This document shows positions 49,900 to 58,424 of a stretch of 64,000 nt of DNA, piece after piece. The notes beneath the pieces are model-generated. The model searched no databases. It was not told the origin of the DNA and was given only the letters and a program-made list of their open reading frames with translations. Both the position numbers and the translations under genes were made by a program. The DNA lies in contig NC_005071.1 of assembly GCF_000011485.1 (NCBI RefSeq), positions 1,801,347 to 1,865,346 of the forward strand, read 5' to 3'. Origin of the DNA: Prochlorococcus marinus str. MIT 9313. Lineage in GTDB: Bacteria > Cyanobacteriota > Cyanobacteriia > PCC-6307 > Cyanobiaceae. The first letter of the stretch is position 1, and each line of letters opens with the position of its first letter.

Positions 49900-50997
49900 A
49901 TGGACTCTTCAACCCTCATCACTCGGCTGGAAACAGCCAAGACCAGTTTTCAAAGTCTGGAGCGCCAGCTAGCTGATCCCGATGTGGCAGCTGATCCCAA
50001 ACTTCTTGAAAGTATTGCGCGAGAAAGAGCACGACTGGAACCCCTCGTACTCGATTTTGAAGCCCTCCAGCATGTGGAGCAGGAATGGCAAGAGACCAAG
50101 CAGCTACTACGAGAAAGTAGGGGTGATGACGCCATGGAGTCTTTAGCCCAGGAAGAGTTGCAACAACTAGAGGCACGCAAAACAGTCTTGGTGAGACGCC
50201 TCACCCTGGCCCTACTCCCAAGTGATCCTCGTGATCAACGCAGCGTCATGCTGGAGATCCGCGCCGGTGCAGGCGGAAACGAAGCCTGCCTATGGGCAGG
50301 TGATTTAGCCCGCATGTATGAGCGCTACGGTCAACGCATTGGCTGGTCAGTCCAACCGTTGAGTGCAACAGAGGCCGATTTGGGGGGATTCCGTGAGCTC
50401 ATCCTCTCAATCAAAGGCGATGCTGTCTTCAGCCAACTGAAATTCGAAGCCGGCGTGCATCGAGTTCAACGAGTTCCTGCTACAGAATCCCAAGGTCGAG
50501 TGCACACCTCCACAGCAACAGTGGCTGTGATGCCAGAAGCTGATGCAGTGGAAGTGCAGATCGATCCCAGCGAACTAGAAATCAGCACTGCTCGCTCAGG
50601 CGGGGCTGGCGGACAAAATGTCAACAAGGTTGAAACGGCAGTGGACCTGCTCCACAAGCCCACCGGTATCAGGGTGTTCTGCACCCAGCAACGCTCCCAA
50701 CTGCAGAACCGAGAACGTGCCATGGAAATCCTGAGAGCGAAGTTGCTGGAAAGACAAATTGCAGAAGCCAACGCGCGTGAAAGCTCAACGAGAAGAGCCC
50801 AAGTGGGAACTGGCGACCGCAGCGAAAAGATCCGCACCTACAACTACAAAGACAATCGCACCACTGACCACCGATTAGGACGCAATTTCTCCCTCGAGCC
50901 AGTGCTGACTGGCCAGCTGGAAGAGCTGATCGGCGCCTGCATTGCCGAAGAGCAACGCCATCAACTGGAAGAACTCAGTCATCAGGAGGAAGACTGA
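49900..50997 (+). CDS. prfA: Peptide chain release factor 1
   Basis: The 365-aa RF1 recognises UAA and UAG. The codon-recognition motif [15 protein letters not shown] (PAT variant of PxT) and the catalytic GGQ in [20 protein letters not shown] are present. Start is taken at the ATG giving [13 protein letters not shown]; another ATG lies two codons upstream. The 3' end overlaps the convergent HNH gene by 23 bp. It closes the ribosomal superoperon. Confidence 0.98.
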   Translation: MDSSTLITRLETAKTSFQSLERQLADPDVAADPKLLESIARERARLEPLVLDFEALQHVEQEWQETKQLLRESRGDDAMESLAQEELQQLEARKTVLVRRLTLALLPSDPRDQRSVMLEIRAGAGGNEACLWAGDLARMYERYGQRIGWSVQPLSATEADLGGFRELILSIKGDAVFSQLKFEAGVHRVQRVPATESQGRVHTSTATVAVMPEADAVEVQIDPSELEISTARSGGAGGQNVNKVETAVDLLHKPTGIRVFCTQQRSQLQNRERAMEILRAKLLERQIAEANARESSTRRAQVGTGDRSEKIRTYNYKDNRTTDHRLGRNFSLEPVLTGQLEELIGACIAEEQRHQLEELSHQEED

Positions 50998-51520
50998 CAT
51001 TGAGGCTGGTATCACCAGAGCCCCAGCCGATTACATACTTTTCCCACTCGCTGTGTCGGCCCGAGTGAATCTGTCGAGTCGCCTCAAAACTGAGACTGCT
51101 GAGTGGTCGCCGCGGCAACCGATGCAGAGGCATTTCAGCCTCCTGAGGAGTACGGCTGCCCTTACGTACATTGCAAATCAAGCAAGCCGTGGTGACGTTT
51201 TCCCAGGTATCGCTTCCGCCACGGCTGCGAGGGATCACATGATCTATGGAGAGTTTCTCTCCTTGGTAACCGCAGTATTGGCAACAATGACCATCGCGAA
51301 AAAACACATTTCGACGCGTCAGGGGCAATTGCCGAAAAGGCACCCGAACAAAATGCCGCAACCGAATCACCGTAGGGAGCATGGTGTCCTCGCGAACCAT
51401 GCGTGAAGAATCCTGTTCCAGGCTCTCCGCCTTTCCCTTGAACATCATCACCAGGGCGCGTCGCCAGGTGGTGATATTCAGAGGCTCATAGGACGCGTTG
51501 AGTACGAGAACCTGGCTCAT
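50975..51520 (-). CDS. HNH endonuclease family protein
   Basis: The 181-aa protein has an HNH domain (about 75-125): [40 protein letters not shown] and [13 protein letters not shown], giving two CxxC zinc pairs and a His-Asn-His core. N-terminal [20 protein letters not shown] is typical of a group of small HNH proteins widespread in cyanobacteria. Substrate unknown; it is a housekeeping-type protein, not linked to a restriction or phage module here. ATG at 51520 is preferred to a start eight codons upstream. Confidence 0.9.
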   Translation of the reverse strand: MSQVLVLNASYEPLNITTWRRALVMMFKGKAESLEQDSSRMVREDTMLPTVIRLRHFVRVPFRQLPLTRRNVFFRDGHCCQYCGYQGEKLSIDHVIPRSRGGSDTWENVTTACLICNVRKGSRTPQEAEMPLHRLPRRPLSSLSFEATRQIHSGRHSEWEKYVIGWGSGDTSLNVSLPPDD

Positions 51521-51593
51521 GCCAGCCCCCTGATTAAGCGCCATGCTACCGACACTCCAAGGGTGAGGTGATTCCCTTGTTTACCCTGCCAGC

Positions 51594-52790
51594 ATGCGAG
51601 ACCTGATCGCCCCACACGGTGATCTACCTAGGGGCAAAAACCCTGAGCAGATTGCAAAAGCCGATCCACGTCAGCGCGCCTGGGTGGAAGTTAACCCCGC
51701 AGCTGTGGAAGCCAATTGCCGCAGCCTTCGGAGACACCTTTGTGAAAGTTGTGCCCTGATGGCCGTGGTGAAAGCTGATGGCTATGGCCATGGCGCTTTA
51801 ACCGTAGCCCGAGCCGCCTTGCAAGGAGGAGCAAAAAGCCTTGGAGTAGCAACCCTCCAAGAAGGGATTGAGCTTCGTCAAGCCGGCCACAATGCCCCAG
51901 TGCTTGTGCTAGGCAATCTCACCCATAGCGAAGACCTGAAAGCTTGCCTCCATTGGCAACTCATGCCCACCCTCAGCAGTATGCGAGAGGCTCTGCTCTG
52001 CCAAAACCTTGCAGATGGCAGCGGCCGGCAATTCAGGATTCAGCTCAAAATCGATACTGGGATGACCCGCCTCGGCTGCGAGCTAAAGGAAGCTCCCATG
52101 CTGGTGGAGGCGATAGGCCACCTCAATCAACTGGAATTAAAGGGTATCTATAGCCATTTAGCCCTGGCAGATGGGGATCTCCAAGGGAAAGCCGCAATGG
52201 TGACGGATCAGCAGCAGCAACACTTTGAGACGGTGCTAAGAACGCTGCCAGAGCAACACAATGGATTTACGCGGCACCTTGCCAACTCCGCCGGCACCCT
52301 TCGCGATCGCGGACTCCACTACGACATGGTGCGCGTTGGTCTTGCTCTGTATGGCCACAGCCCCAACCTCCAACTACAAGGAAAAGTAGACCTTCAGCCA
52401 GCTCTCAGCGTCAAAGCAAGGGTGACATTGATAAGGGATGTGCCTGCAGGTGTGGGAGTGAGTTACGGCCATCGCTTCACCACACGACGCCCCAGTCGCC
52501 TAGCAGTCGTAGGAATCGGCTATGCCGACGGGGTTAGCCGATCCCTATCAGGCCAAATCTCTGCCATAGCCGATGGTCAGCTTCTCCCACAGGTTGGCGC
52601 CATCACCATGGATCAACTCGTGCTTGATGCCACAAATCATCCCGACCTAGAGGTGGGAAGCATCGTGACCCTCCTAGGCAAGGACGGTGACGCCTGTATT
52701 ACACCACAACAATGGAGTGATCTGAGTGGATCAATTCCATGGGAGGTGCTCTGCAGCTTCAAACATCGACTACCCAGACTGGTGATTTGA
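51594..52790 (+). CDS. alr: Alanine racemase
   Basis: The 398-aa PLP enzyme makes D-alanine for peptidoglycan. The PLP lysine is in LMAVVKADGYGHGALTVARA, and the second catalytic residue, Tyr, in GVGVSYGHRFTTRRPSRLAV. Also visible are FRIQLKIDTGMTRLGCELKE and NSAGTLRDRGLHYDMVRVGL. It is divergent from the HNH gene with a 73-bp gap. The first 25 residues are an extension. Confidence 0.98.
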   Translation: MRDLIAPHGDLPRGKNPEQIAKADPRQRAWVEVNPAAVEANCRSLRRHLCESCALMAVVKADGYGHGALTVARAALQGGAKSLGVATLQEGIELRQAGHNAPVLVLGNLTHSEDLKACLHWQLMPTLSSMREALLCQNLADGSGRQFRIQLKIDTGMTRLGCELKEAPMLVEAIGHLNQLELKGIYSHLALADGDLQGKAAMVTDQQQQHFETVLRTLPEQHNGFTRHLANSAGTLRDRGLHYDMVRVGLALYGHSPNLQLQGKVDLQPALSVKARVTLIRDVPAGVGVSYGHRFTTRRPSRLAVVGIGYADGVSRSLSGQISAIADGQLLPQVGAITMDQLVLDATNHPDLEVGSIVTLLGKDGDACITPQQWSDLSGSIPWEVLCSFKHRLPRLVI

Positions 52791-52854
52791 CACCAAACCC
52801 AGACAACTAAAACAAAGCACTAGAGGTGGGTATTGGTAGGGTATGTAGGCCGCT

Positions 52855-52943
52855 GGAGAGGTGGCCGAGTGGTTGAAGGCGGCTCCCTGCTAAGGAGTTA
52901 CAGGAGGCAACTCTTGTCGAGGGTTCGAATCCCTCCCTCTCCG
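52855..52943 (+). tRNA. tRNA-Ser (anticodon GCT)
   Basis: An 89-nt class II tRNA with acceptor GGAGAGG/CCTCTCC, anticodon GCT within CTCCCTGCTAAGGAG, a long variable arm (around TTACAGGAGGCAACTCTTGT), T arm GAGGG/CCCTC around TTCGAAT, and discriminator G. It reads AGC/AGT codons. CCA is not encoded. Confidence 0.96.
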
Positions 52944-53661
52944 TTGAAAGTCAGTTTCCGAGAGTGCCAGGCACTCCTCAAACGGCTTTAATCGACTGCC
53001 CTCAAACAGTTCCTGCGTGTCAAACGGATTTGCGCCGTTTAGACCAGCTGCAAGCTTGTGTTGTCCAAGAAGCTATCCAATAATCGGCAAGAATTTTTCT
53101 TCGTGGCATGGCAAATCGCTTTGACTGCAAAGGCATGCAAGGAATTCGTTATCCAATTCTGCGTAACGTTCAACGGAAGGCTCTCCAGCTCGACAAAAGC
53201 AGGCAATGAACACATCTAAAAAGCTTATTATTTTTTACTCAACTAACCAAGCTGGGGCTGAAAAGCATTAAACATCTAACAAATTCTCTACCGTTTTACC
53301 CCTCTAAAGGCGATTTGCTAAACGGGCTATAACAGGAGATTTTGCCCTCTCTACTTAAGCAGAGAACCTCCAAAGCATGCGTTAGACTTTGACTTCAAGC
53401 ATAATATATGTAGCTTTTCTCCAAACCAATTCCGCTTTAACCGACTTAACTGAATCGATCCACTCAAGCCCCGCCAAACGAGAAAGGCGGGAGCACTTTT
53501 AAAAAGATAAAAGGATATGAATTCACCAGATCACTTACTATTAAAGGCTTTATCTGTATAGATAAATACTATTTAGGCATGTGCTGTCTGCTTTATACCG
53601 CTTTCACTCAAATTCAACTTTTTCTCGTTTGATTTACTTAGAGGTCTCAATTCTTTTAACC
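52944..53661. other. 718-bp AT-rich region without a gene; possible small RNA
   Basis: No reading frame of quality occurs on either strand between tRNA-Ser and the serine hydrolase. AT content is clearly higher than in the neighbours. A terminator-like hairpin lies near the right end: CCCGCC (53470-53475) with GGCGGG (53486-53491) and a 10-base loop, followed on the plus strand by CACTTTTAAAAA. This could end a small RNA of unknown start. No tRNA-end duplication or integrase was found, so I see no sign of an island. Confidence 0.45.
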
Positions 53662-54549
53662 CTATAGCTTGCTGAGTTCGCGAGCTATTGCCGGCAAGAG
53701 GGTTGTGTCATTAGCTCGCTCCCTTCCTTGAGTGAAGACCACCAAAAGCATCGGCCTGCCTCCTTGTAAAGACCACCAAGCCGCATCATGACGAGCCTGA
53801 CTCATCCAGCCAGCCTTACTCCACAAACGGGATCCCACCGGCAAACCTTCTCCAAGAAATCCATCCACCTGATTCTCTGGATCAGCCTTGCGCTGCATGA
53901 GATCAATAGACCTTGAAAGAAGTTGACGCAAGCGCTTGCAGGCCAACGGAGACACCAAAGCATCAGTCATCACTGACTCAAGCAGGCGAGCTGTAGCTGC
54001 AGTGGTTAACGCATTGCGATTCCCGAGACCTACACCATAAAAATCTCGTTCTCGACCATAAGGTCCATCACCCCAGGTCTTCTGGCAACAGTTCACCTTT
54101 TCCAACTCTTCCCAGCCCAACCCTTGCAGCCAGTCGTTCACCAGGTGCCGCTGCTGCTGCCAAGTCTGCCAGGATTCTCCCAGCAGCGATGGGCCGCTTG
54201 TCGTGCCGGTAAGCAAATCCAACACAAGGCTGGTGGCGTCATTACTCGAATCAGCAATCATGTCTCGCATCGCCCGACGAAGCTCATCGGCCTCTGGCAA
54301 CAGGTCCCGCTGGAGCCATGCCTCAGCAGCAAGGGCATAGACAAGCTTGACCACACTGGCAGGGAAAAGAATGCGCTGATCCGACCAACCGGCCCCCGAG
54401 CCACTGCCGGGAGTTGGATCAGAACAGTCATAACGAACCCAACTGATCGCCACGCTGTTATGAAGGCCAGGGCGCCTCTCTGCCGCCAATCGATCTAACA
54501 GCCCCTTTAGCTGAGCCTGCATAGCACTATCGGGGCGGTAGAACGCCAT
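53662..54549 (-). CDS. Class A beta-lactamase-fold serine hydrolase
   Basis: The 295-aa protein has the penicillin-binding fold motifs: the SxxK tetrad in FPASVVKLVYALAAEAWLQR (Ser near residue 65), an SSN triad in MIADSSNDATSLVLDLL, and KAG instead of KTG in LWSKAGWMSQARHD. No signal peptide is evident. It may be a peptidase or esterase acting on the cell wall rather than a true beta-lactamase. Its start is only 18 bp from the divergent NlpC/P60 gene, suggesting shared control. Confidence 0.8.
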   Translation of the reverse strand: MAFYRPDSAMQAQLKGLLDRLAAERRPGLHNSVAISWVRYDCSDPTPGSGSGAGWSDQRILFPASVVKLVYALAAEAWLQRDLLPEADELRRAMRDMIADSSNDATSLVLDLLTGTTSGPSLLGESWQTWQQQRHLVNDWLQGLGWEELEKVNCCQKTWGDGPYGRERDFYGVGLGNRNALTTAATARLLESVMTDALVSPLACKRLRQLLSRSIDLMQRKADPENQVDGFLGEGLPVGSRLWSKAGWMSQARHDAAWWSLQGGRPMLLVVFTQGRERANDTTLLPAIARELSKL

Positions 54550-54567
54550 TGCTAATCACTTCAGGCA

Positions 54568-55320
54568 ATGCCGACCCTAGGCACCCCAATCACCACTGAC
54601 CTTCTTGCTCCAGGCAGCTGCTGGCAACTGCAAAAGGGAGTCAACGGTTATGCCGGTGTCGAAGGAGCAGGACTGGCCACCCAGGCGGCCGCAGGCCGAA
54701 GCTTTGAAGTGCTCGATGCAGCGAAGCCCAACACATATCAACAGCCAGTAACACGGCTACGGGTGCGGCTACTGGAAGACGGATACCCCTGCTGGATTGA
54801 TCTGCGCGAAGTGAACGGCCAGATCATTCAACGGGGACGCTGGCGACCTCAACTGCTTGCCATCAGAGAGATCCGGCAACGACTAGCGGCTGTGATGACC
54901 TGGGTGGAGGCAGCAGCCAACCAGCCAAACACTTACCTATGGGGCGGCAGCATCGGGCCAGATTTTGACTGCTCTGGCCTTGTACAGACCGCCTTTGCTA
55001 GTCAAGGCATCTGGCTACCGCGCGACGCCTATCAGCAGGAAAGGTTCTGTACGCCAATAACTGTGCAACCTGACAACACCAAACAACTCCGCCCTGGAGA
55101 TCTGATTTTCTTCGGCAGTCGAAAACACTGCAGCCACGTTGGCGTATATGGAGGCAACGGAAGCTACTGGCATAGCTCCGGTCAAGAGCATGGACGCAAC
55201 GGCATCGGTTGCGATCGGCTGCCTGCCAACGACACCCATCCAGTGGCCTGCTACTACCGAGCTGAGCTGCGCGGGGCGGGGCGAGTGGAACGCTGCCATG
55301 ACGGAACCACCCTCCCCTGA
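54568..55320 (+). CDS. NlpC/P60-family peptidoglycan hydrolase with SH3-like N-terminal region
   Basis: The 250-aa protein has an N-terminal SH3-type region (about 10-100: RLRVRLLEDGYPCWIDLREV) and a C-terminal NlpC/P60 domain with the nucleophile Cys in GPDFDCSGLVQTAFASQGIW, the His in KHCSHVGVYGGNGSYWHSSG and the family's PGDLIFFG block. Such enzymes cut gamma-D-Glu-diaminoacid bonds in stem peptides. No signal peptide is obvious. The next gene begins 43 bp after the stop or overlaps it if an earlier start is used. Confidence 0.92.
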   Translation: MPTLGTPITTDLLAPGSCWQLQKGVNGYAGVEGAGLATQAAAGRSFEVLDAAKPNTYQQPVTRLRVRLLEDGYPCWIDLREVNGQIIQRGRWRPQLLAIREIRQRLAAVMTWVEAAANQPNTYLWGGSIGPDFDCSGLVQTAFASQGIWLPRDAYQQERFCTPITVQPDNTKQLRPGDLIFFGSRKHCSHVGVYGGNGSYWHSSGQEHGRNGIGCDRLPANDTHPVACYYRAELRGAGRVERCHDGTTLP

Positions 55321-55363
55321 AGGGCAGCGCCTAAGTTGCTCTCTACTGCGGAAGGCCTCCGGC

Positions 55364-56326
55364 ATGCCCTCGCCCATGGACCTCTCAGTCGTAGTACCCC
55401 TCTTCAACGAAGAGGAAAGCCTGCCAAAGTTGATAGATCAACTCCTTGCAGCCTTACGCCCTACTGGTGAAATCTTCGAGCTAGTGCTCGTGAATGATGG
55501 CTCCACCGACGGCACCGCCAAGGTGCTGGAGCAGCTAAGTATTAAAACGCCAGAACTGGTAGGCGTACTTCTACGCAAAAACTATGGCCAAACGGCTGCC
55601 ATGGCTGCAGGATTCGACGTATCCCAAGGTGAAGTGATTGTCAGCATCGATGGCGATCTCCAAAACGATCCCGCCGATATCCCGCTACTCCTATCGAAGT
55701 TGCGTGAGGGATACGACCTCGTAAGCGGCTGGCGTCATCAACGCCAGGATGCTGCCCTAAAGCGCAAACTGCCCTCAAAAATTGCCAATCGCCTGATCGG
55801 CCGAGTTACCGGTGTAAGGCTGCATGACTACGGCTGCTCACTGAAAGCCTATCGGAAAGAAATCCTGACGGATATGCGTCTCTATGGAGAGCTGCACCGC
55901 TTCCTGCCGGCTTTGGCCTTTATCGAAGGGGCTCTGATCACAGAAGTGAAAGTCAACCACCGTGCACGCCAATACGGCAATAGCAAGTACGGGATCGATC
56001 GCACCTTCCGCGTGTTGATGGACCTATTCACGGTGTGGTTTATGAAGCGCTTTCTGACCAGACCGATGTACGTCTTCGGTTTCGGCGGGTTGCTCGCCAT
56101 GGGCGGGAGCCTGCTGACGAGTATCTATTTACTGGCGATCAAGCTGATGGGAGAAGACATTGGCAACCGCCCACTACTCACCATGGCAGTGGTACTCGGC
56201 CTGACTGGAGTCCAATTGTTTTGCTTTGGTCTACTAGGCGAGTTGGTCATGCGCACCTACCACGAAAGCCAAGGGCGACCGATCTACCGCATACGGGCGA
56301 CGTTGCGCGGCGGCGGTACATCCTGA
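55364..56326 (+). CDS. Family 2 glycosyltransferase, polyprenyl-phosphate type (GtrB/DPM1-like)
   Basis: The 320-aa protein begins with a GT-A domain: LSVVVPLFNEEESLPKLIDQ, LVLVNDGSTDGTAKVL and VSIDGDLQNDPADIPLLLSK (DxD-like). LHDYGCSLKAYRKEI is typical of dolichol-/undecaprenyl-phosphate glycosyltransferases. Two C-terminal membrane helices follow (MYVFGFGGLLAMGGSLLTSI and AVVLGLTGVQLFCFGLLGEL). It likely charges a lipid carrier with a sugar for envelope modification. ATG at 55298 would add 22 residues and overlap the NlpC gene; the ATG at 55364 has a better GGAAGG site upstream. Confidence 0.9.
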   Translation: MPSPMDLSVVVPLFNEEESLPKLIDQLLAALRPTGEIFELVLVNDGSTDGTAKVLEQLSIKTPELVGVLLRKNYGQTAAMAAGFDVSQGEVIVSIDGDLQNDPADIPLLLSKLREGYDLVSGWRHQRQDAALKRKLPSKIANRLIGRVTGVRLHDYGCSLKAYRKEILTDMRLYGELHRFLPALAFIEGALITEVKVNHRARQYGNSKYGIDRTFRVLMDLFTVWFMKRFLTRPMYVFGFGGLLAMGGSLLTSIYLLAIKLMGEDIGNRPLLTMAVVLGLTGVQLFCFGLLGELVMRTYHESQGRPIYRIRATLRGGGTS

Positions 56327-56763
56327 ATTAGCTCTGCACGCGGTTTACCTCGATAGCCTTCAAGTGCTGCCGCTGCAGCAGCCACAACACGGCCATCGGA
56401 GTCGTGCAGCCCCTGCCGCAGCAATGACATAACTGAAACATGACCCCACAGGCCTGCCAGGGTCACAGCCTCTAATCGTTGCTCAGGGCCGGCAGCCATG
56501 GCCTCACGTAACTGCCTTTGCAGAGCAATGCGTTCAAGAGATGTAGCCGGCGAATTCCATGTAACCGGACTCTCAAGGGCTAACGAAGTGGAATCCTCAG
56601 ATCCCTGCGATTGAGGCTTGGCTAGCGTTAGCTGAACACGATTCAAAGCAGCCACGCTGCTGGCGTCGGTACTGCTCAGCAGGAGCTTGCGAGGGCGTCT
56701 ACCCAAACCCCAGAGCACCAGCGTGAGAGCTAAAACAGCAGCACCAGCAAACAGTTGATTCAT
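56284..56763 (-). CDS. Membrane-anchored hypothetical protein with HEAT-like segment
   Basis: The 159-aa protein has one N-terminal membrane helix (LFAGAAVLALTLVLWGLGRR), a Ser/Thr-rich middle and a C-terminal helical segment (EQRLEAVTLAGLWGHVSVMS then SDGRVVAAAAAALEGYRGKP) that resembles a single HEAT/PBS-lyase-type repeat. I know no function. It overlaps the convergent glycosyltransferase gene by 43 bp and is divergent from psaI. Confidence 0.6.
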   Translation of the reverse strand: MNQLFAGAAVLALTLVLWGLGRRPRKLLLSSTDASSVAALNRVQLTLAKPQSQGSEDSTSLALESPVTWNSPATSLERIALQRQLREAMAAGPEQRLEAVTLAGLWGHVSVMSLLRQGLHDSDGRVVAAAAAALEGYRGKPRAELIQDVPPPRNVARMR

Positions 56764-56904
56764 TGAAAGATGGCTCGTGGAAACAGCGGTAACCGATGAT
56801 GAGCCCGATAGTGATGGATTGAACTTTTATGTCGCCAACAGGGCCTGAATAGGCCCTATTCAAAGGCGATCTATACAGTAGCTATGGAACCTTTGGCTGA
56901 CGCC

Positions 56905-57021
56905 ATGACAAGTGATTTTGCTGCCACCTGGCTGCCTGCGGTGTTTGTACCCCTTATCGTGCTAGTGACACCGGCAATTTTCATTGTCCTAGTGGGTCGC
57001 CATATCACAGCTACCGACTGA
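56905..57021 (+). CDS. psaI: Photosystem I subunit VIII
   Basis: A 38-aa one-helix membrane protein: MTSDFAATWLPAVFVPLIVL followed by VTPAIFIVLVGRHITATD. This matches PsaI, which helps bind PsaL in the trimeric photosystem I. An in-frame ATG 21 bp upstream (MEPLADA) is an alternative start. psaL follows 44 bp later, the usual psaI-psaL order. Confidence 0.96.
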   Translation: MTSDFAATWLPAVFVPLIVLVTPAIFIVLVGRHITATD

Positions 57022-57065
57022 GCTGTAGACGCTTAACCCCAGCCAACCGACTCCCCTAATGCCGA

Positions 57066-57629
57066 ATGACTGACGAGAACCTGCCCCTAGGCCCCAAGAC
57101 GCTCAACGAAAAGTACCGTGACCGAGGGCACGTAGAAGAGTGGGCTGTGCAGCCTGCTGCTGACCCCTGCGTCGGAAACCTGGCCACTCCAGTCAATAGT
57201 GGCTACTTCGTGAAAGCCTTAGTCAACAATCTTCCCCTCTATCGCGAGGGTATTTCTGCAAACTTCCGCGGCTTGGAAACTGGTGCCGCGATCGGCTACT
57301 TCATTTACGGTCCCTTCCTTGTAATGGGTCCGTTAAGAACAACCGATTTTGCTACAACAGCAGCTTTATTGGCAACAGTTGGAGCAGTGCATATCCTTAC
57401 TGCTCTTTTAGTGCTTTACAACGTCCCCGGCAAGGCACCCACCGTGCCACCCCCGGACGTCACTGTTGCTAACCCTCCTGCCGACCTGTTCACAAGGAAA
57501 GGCTGGGCAGACTTCACAAGTGGCTTTTGGCTGGGTGGCTGCGCGGGCGCGGCCTTTGCATGGTTCCTATGCAACACTTTGCACATGCAACCACTGCTGA
57601 ATGTTCCCATGAATGTCTGGGCTTCTTAA
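57066..57629 (+). CDS. psaL: Photosystem I reaction centre subunit XI
   Basis: The 187-aa PsaL makes the trimer contact of photosystem I. Blocks: [40 protein letters not shown] and membrane helices including [20 protein letters not shown] and [20 protein letters not shown]. Its 3' end is followed by a strong terminator. Confidence 0.98.
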   Translation: MTDENLPLGPKTLNEKYRDRGHVEEWAVQPAADPCVGNLATPVNSGYFVKALVNNLPLYREGISANFRGLETGAAIGYFIYGPFLVMGPLRTTDFATTAALLATVGAVHILTALLVLYNVPGKAPTVPPPDVTVANPPADLFTRKGWADFTSGFWLGGCAGAAFAWFLCNTLHMQPLLNVPMNVWAS

Positions 57630-57677
57630 GAATCAAGAAGCTTTCACATCATCAAATCGAAAAGTAAAAAATCTTCT

Positions 57678-57711
57678 CCTGGGGTGGCTTGATTGCTTCC
57701 CCAGGTTTTTT
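57678..57711 (+). terminator. Rho-independent terminator of psaI-psaL
   Basis: CCTGGGG (57678-57684) pairs with CCCCAGG (57699-57705) around a 14-base loop, followed directly by TTTTTTA. It lies 48 bp after the psaL stop. Confidence 0.85.
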
Positions 57712-58342
57712 ATTGCTTCAAGAATGCCAAGGCATGCTGAAAGGCCAATGATTACAGGTCTGGCAAGGTTGAAATAAGAAACCTGCCTCTAGCCCGCTTA
57801 AGCCAATCGCTTTAAGGATTTTCTGCCTCGCCAAGGCGAGGCAGAAAATCCCCACCCAACTTCAAAATCTCAGGCCTTGGGAGGGGAGAAAAAGGCACTA
57901 AGAAGACTAAGGCGAGCCTAAAGACTCGAATAAGATCGGATAGACAATTAGAGAGGCATTGGCGCCTCCTCAAAGCGAGCAGGCTTACAGAACAAATGGG
58001 CCTACATTCGCATCTTGGTATTCGCCAATACAAAGAGAGGCGAAAGTCTAATCTGGGCAAAACACCTAACAAGATTCCCTGAGTCGACTTATATACACAG
58101 AACGGATTAACTCAGAGAAAAGATAGTCCAGAGAAAGCGAATAAAAAGAAACCCTCTATCGGGCATGAACAAACTTTTGACGGCTTTCAATTGGCATCCT
58201 TTTTTCAATTAATCCAATCAAAGCCAAACACTTTGGCCAGACAGCTTCAAAGATTTTGACCAACCATTTTCCATGGCATTACTTGACCAATAAGGCGTTG
58301 TACGAGCCAATACTCTAAGAGTAAATGCATCCAATAAAGCAA
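57712..58342. other. Gene-free region between psaL and psaB 3' ends, with long perfect inverted repeat
   Basis: About 630 bp without a credible gene. It includes the 17-bp perfect inverted repeat described separately (57816-57851). The rest is AT-rich with stops in all frames. A frame on the minus strand at 57812-58072 reads across the repeat and has an unlikely composition, so it is not accepted. Confidence 0.5.
57816..57851. repeat. Perfect 17-bp inverted repeat
   Basis: GGATTTTCTGCCTCGCC (57816-57832) and GGCGAGGCAGAAAATCC (57835-57851) are exact reverse complements separated by AA. As RNA this is a very stable hairpin. No T-run follows on the plus strand; on the minus strand CTTAAAGCG-type sequence follows. 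It is not obviously a terminator and matches no element I know. Confidence 0.85.
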
Positions 58343-58375
58343 GAAAAAAACCCCGTCAAGTAAAACCTGACGGGG
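58343..58375 (-). terminator. Rho-independent terminator of psaA-psaB
   Basis: On the minus strand CCCCGTCAGG pairs with CTTGACGGGG (8 bp strong core) around TTTTA, followed by TTTTTTTCTT. It lies 50 bp beyond the psaB stop and fits the end of the psaAB message. Confidence 0.85.
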
Positions 58376-58424
58376 AATTATATTTCTGCCGATGAATCGA
58401 CTAACTAACTAGCGAGAGGGGATG

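Noticed and set aside
50975-51520. Phage or restriction-linked HNH nuclease
   Set aside because: The gene sits among housekeeping genes and matches a small HNH family common in cyanobacterial chromosomes; no phage or restriction partner is near.
52944-53661. Island insertion at tRNA-Ser(GCT)
   Set aside because: The gene-free AT-rich stretch suggested an integration site, but there is no integrase, no repeat of the tRNA 3' end, and normal genes follow.
53662-54549. True antibiotic-resistance beta-lactamase
   Set aside because: KTG is replaced by KAG and no omega-loop Glu motif was recognised; a cell-wall peptidase or other hydrolase is as likely.
57812-58072. 86-codon minus frame across the long inverted repeat
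   Set aside because: It translates the palindrome itself and has an unlikely composition; no start site or family.
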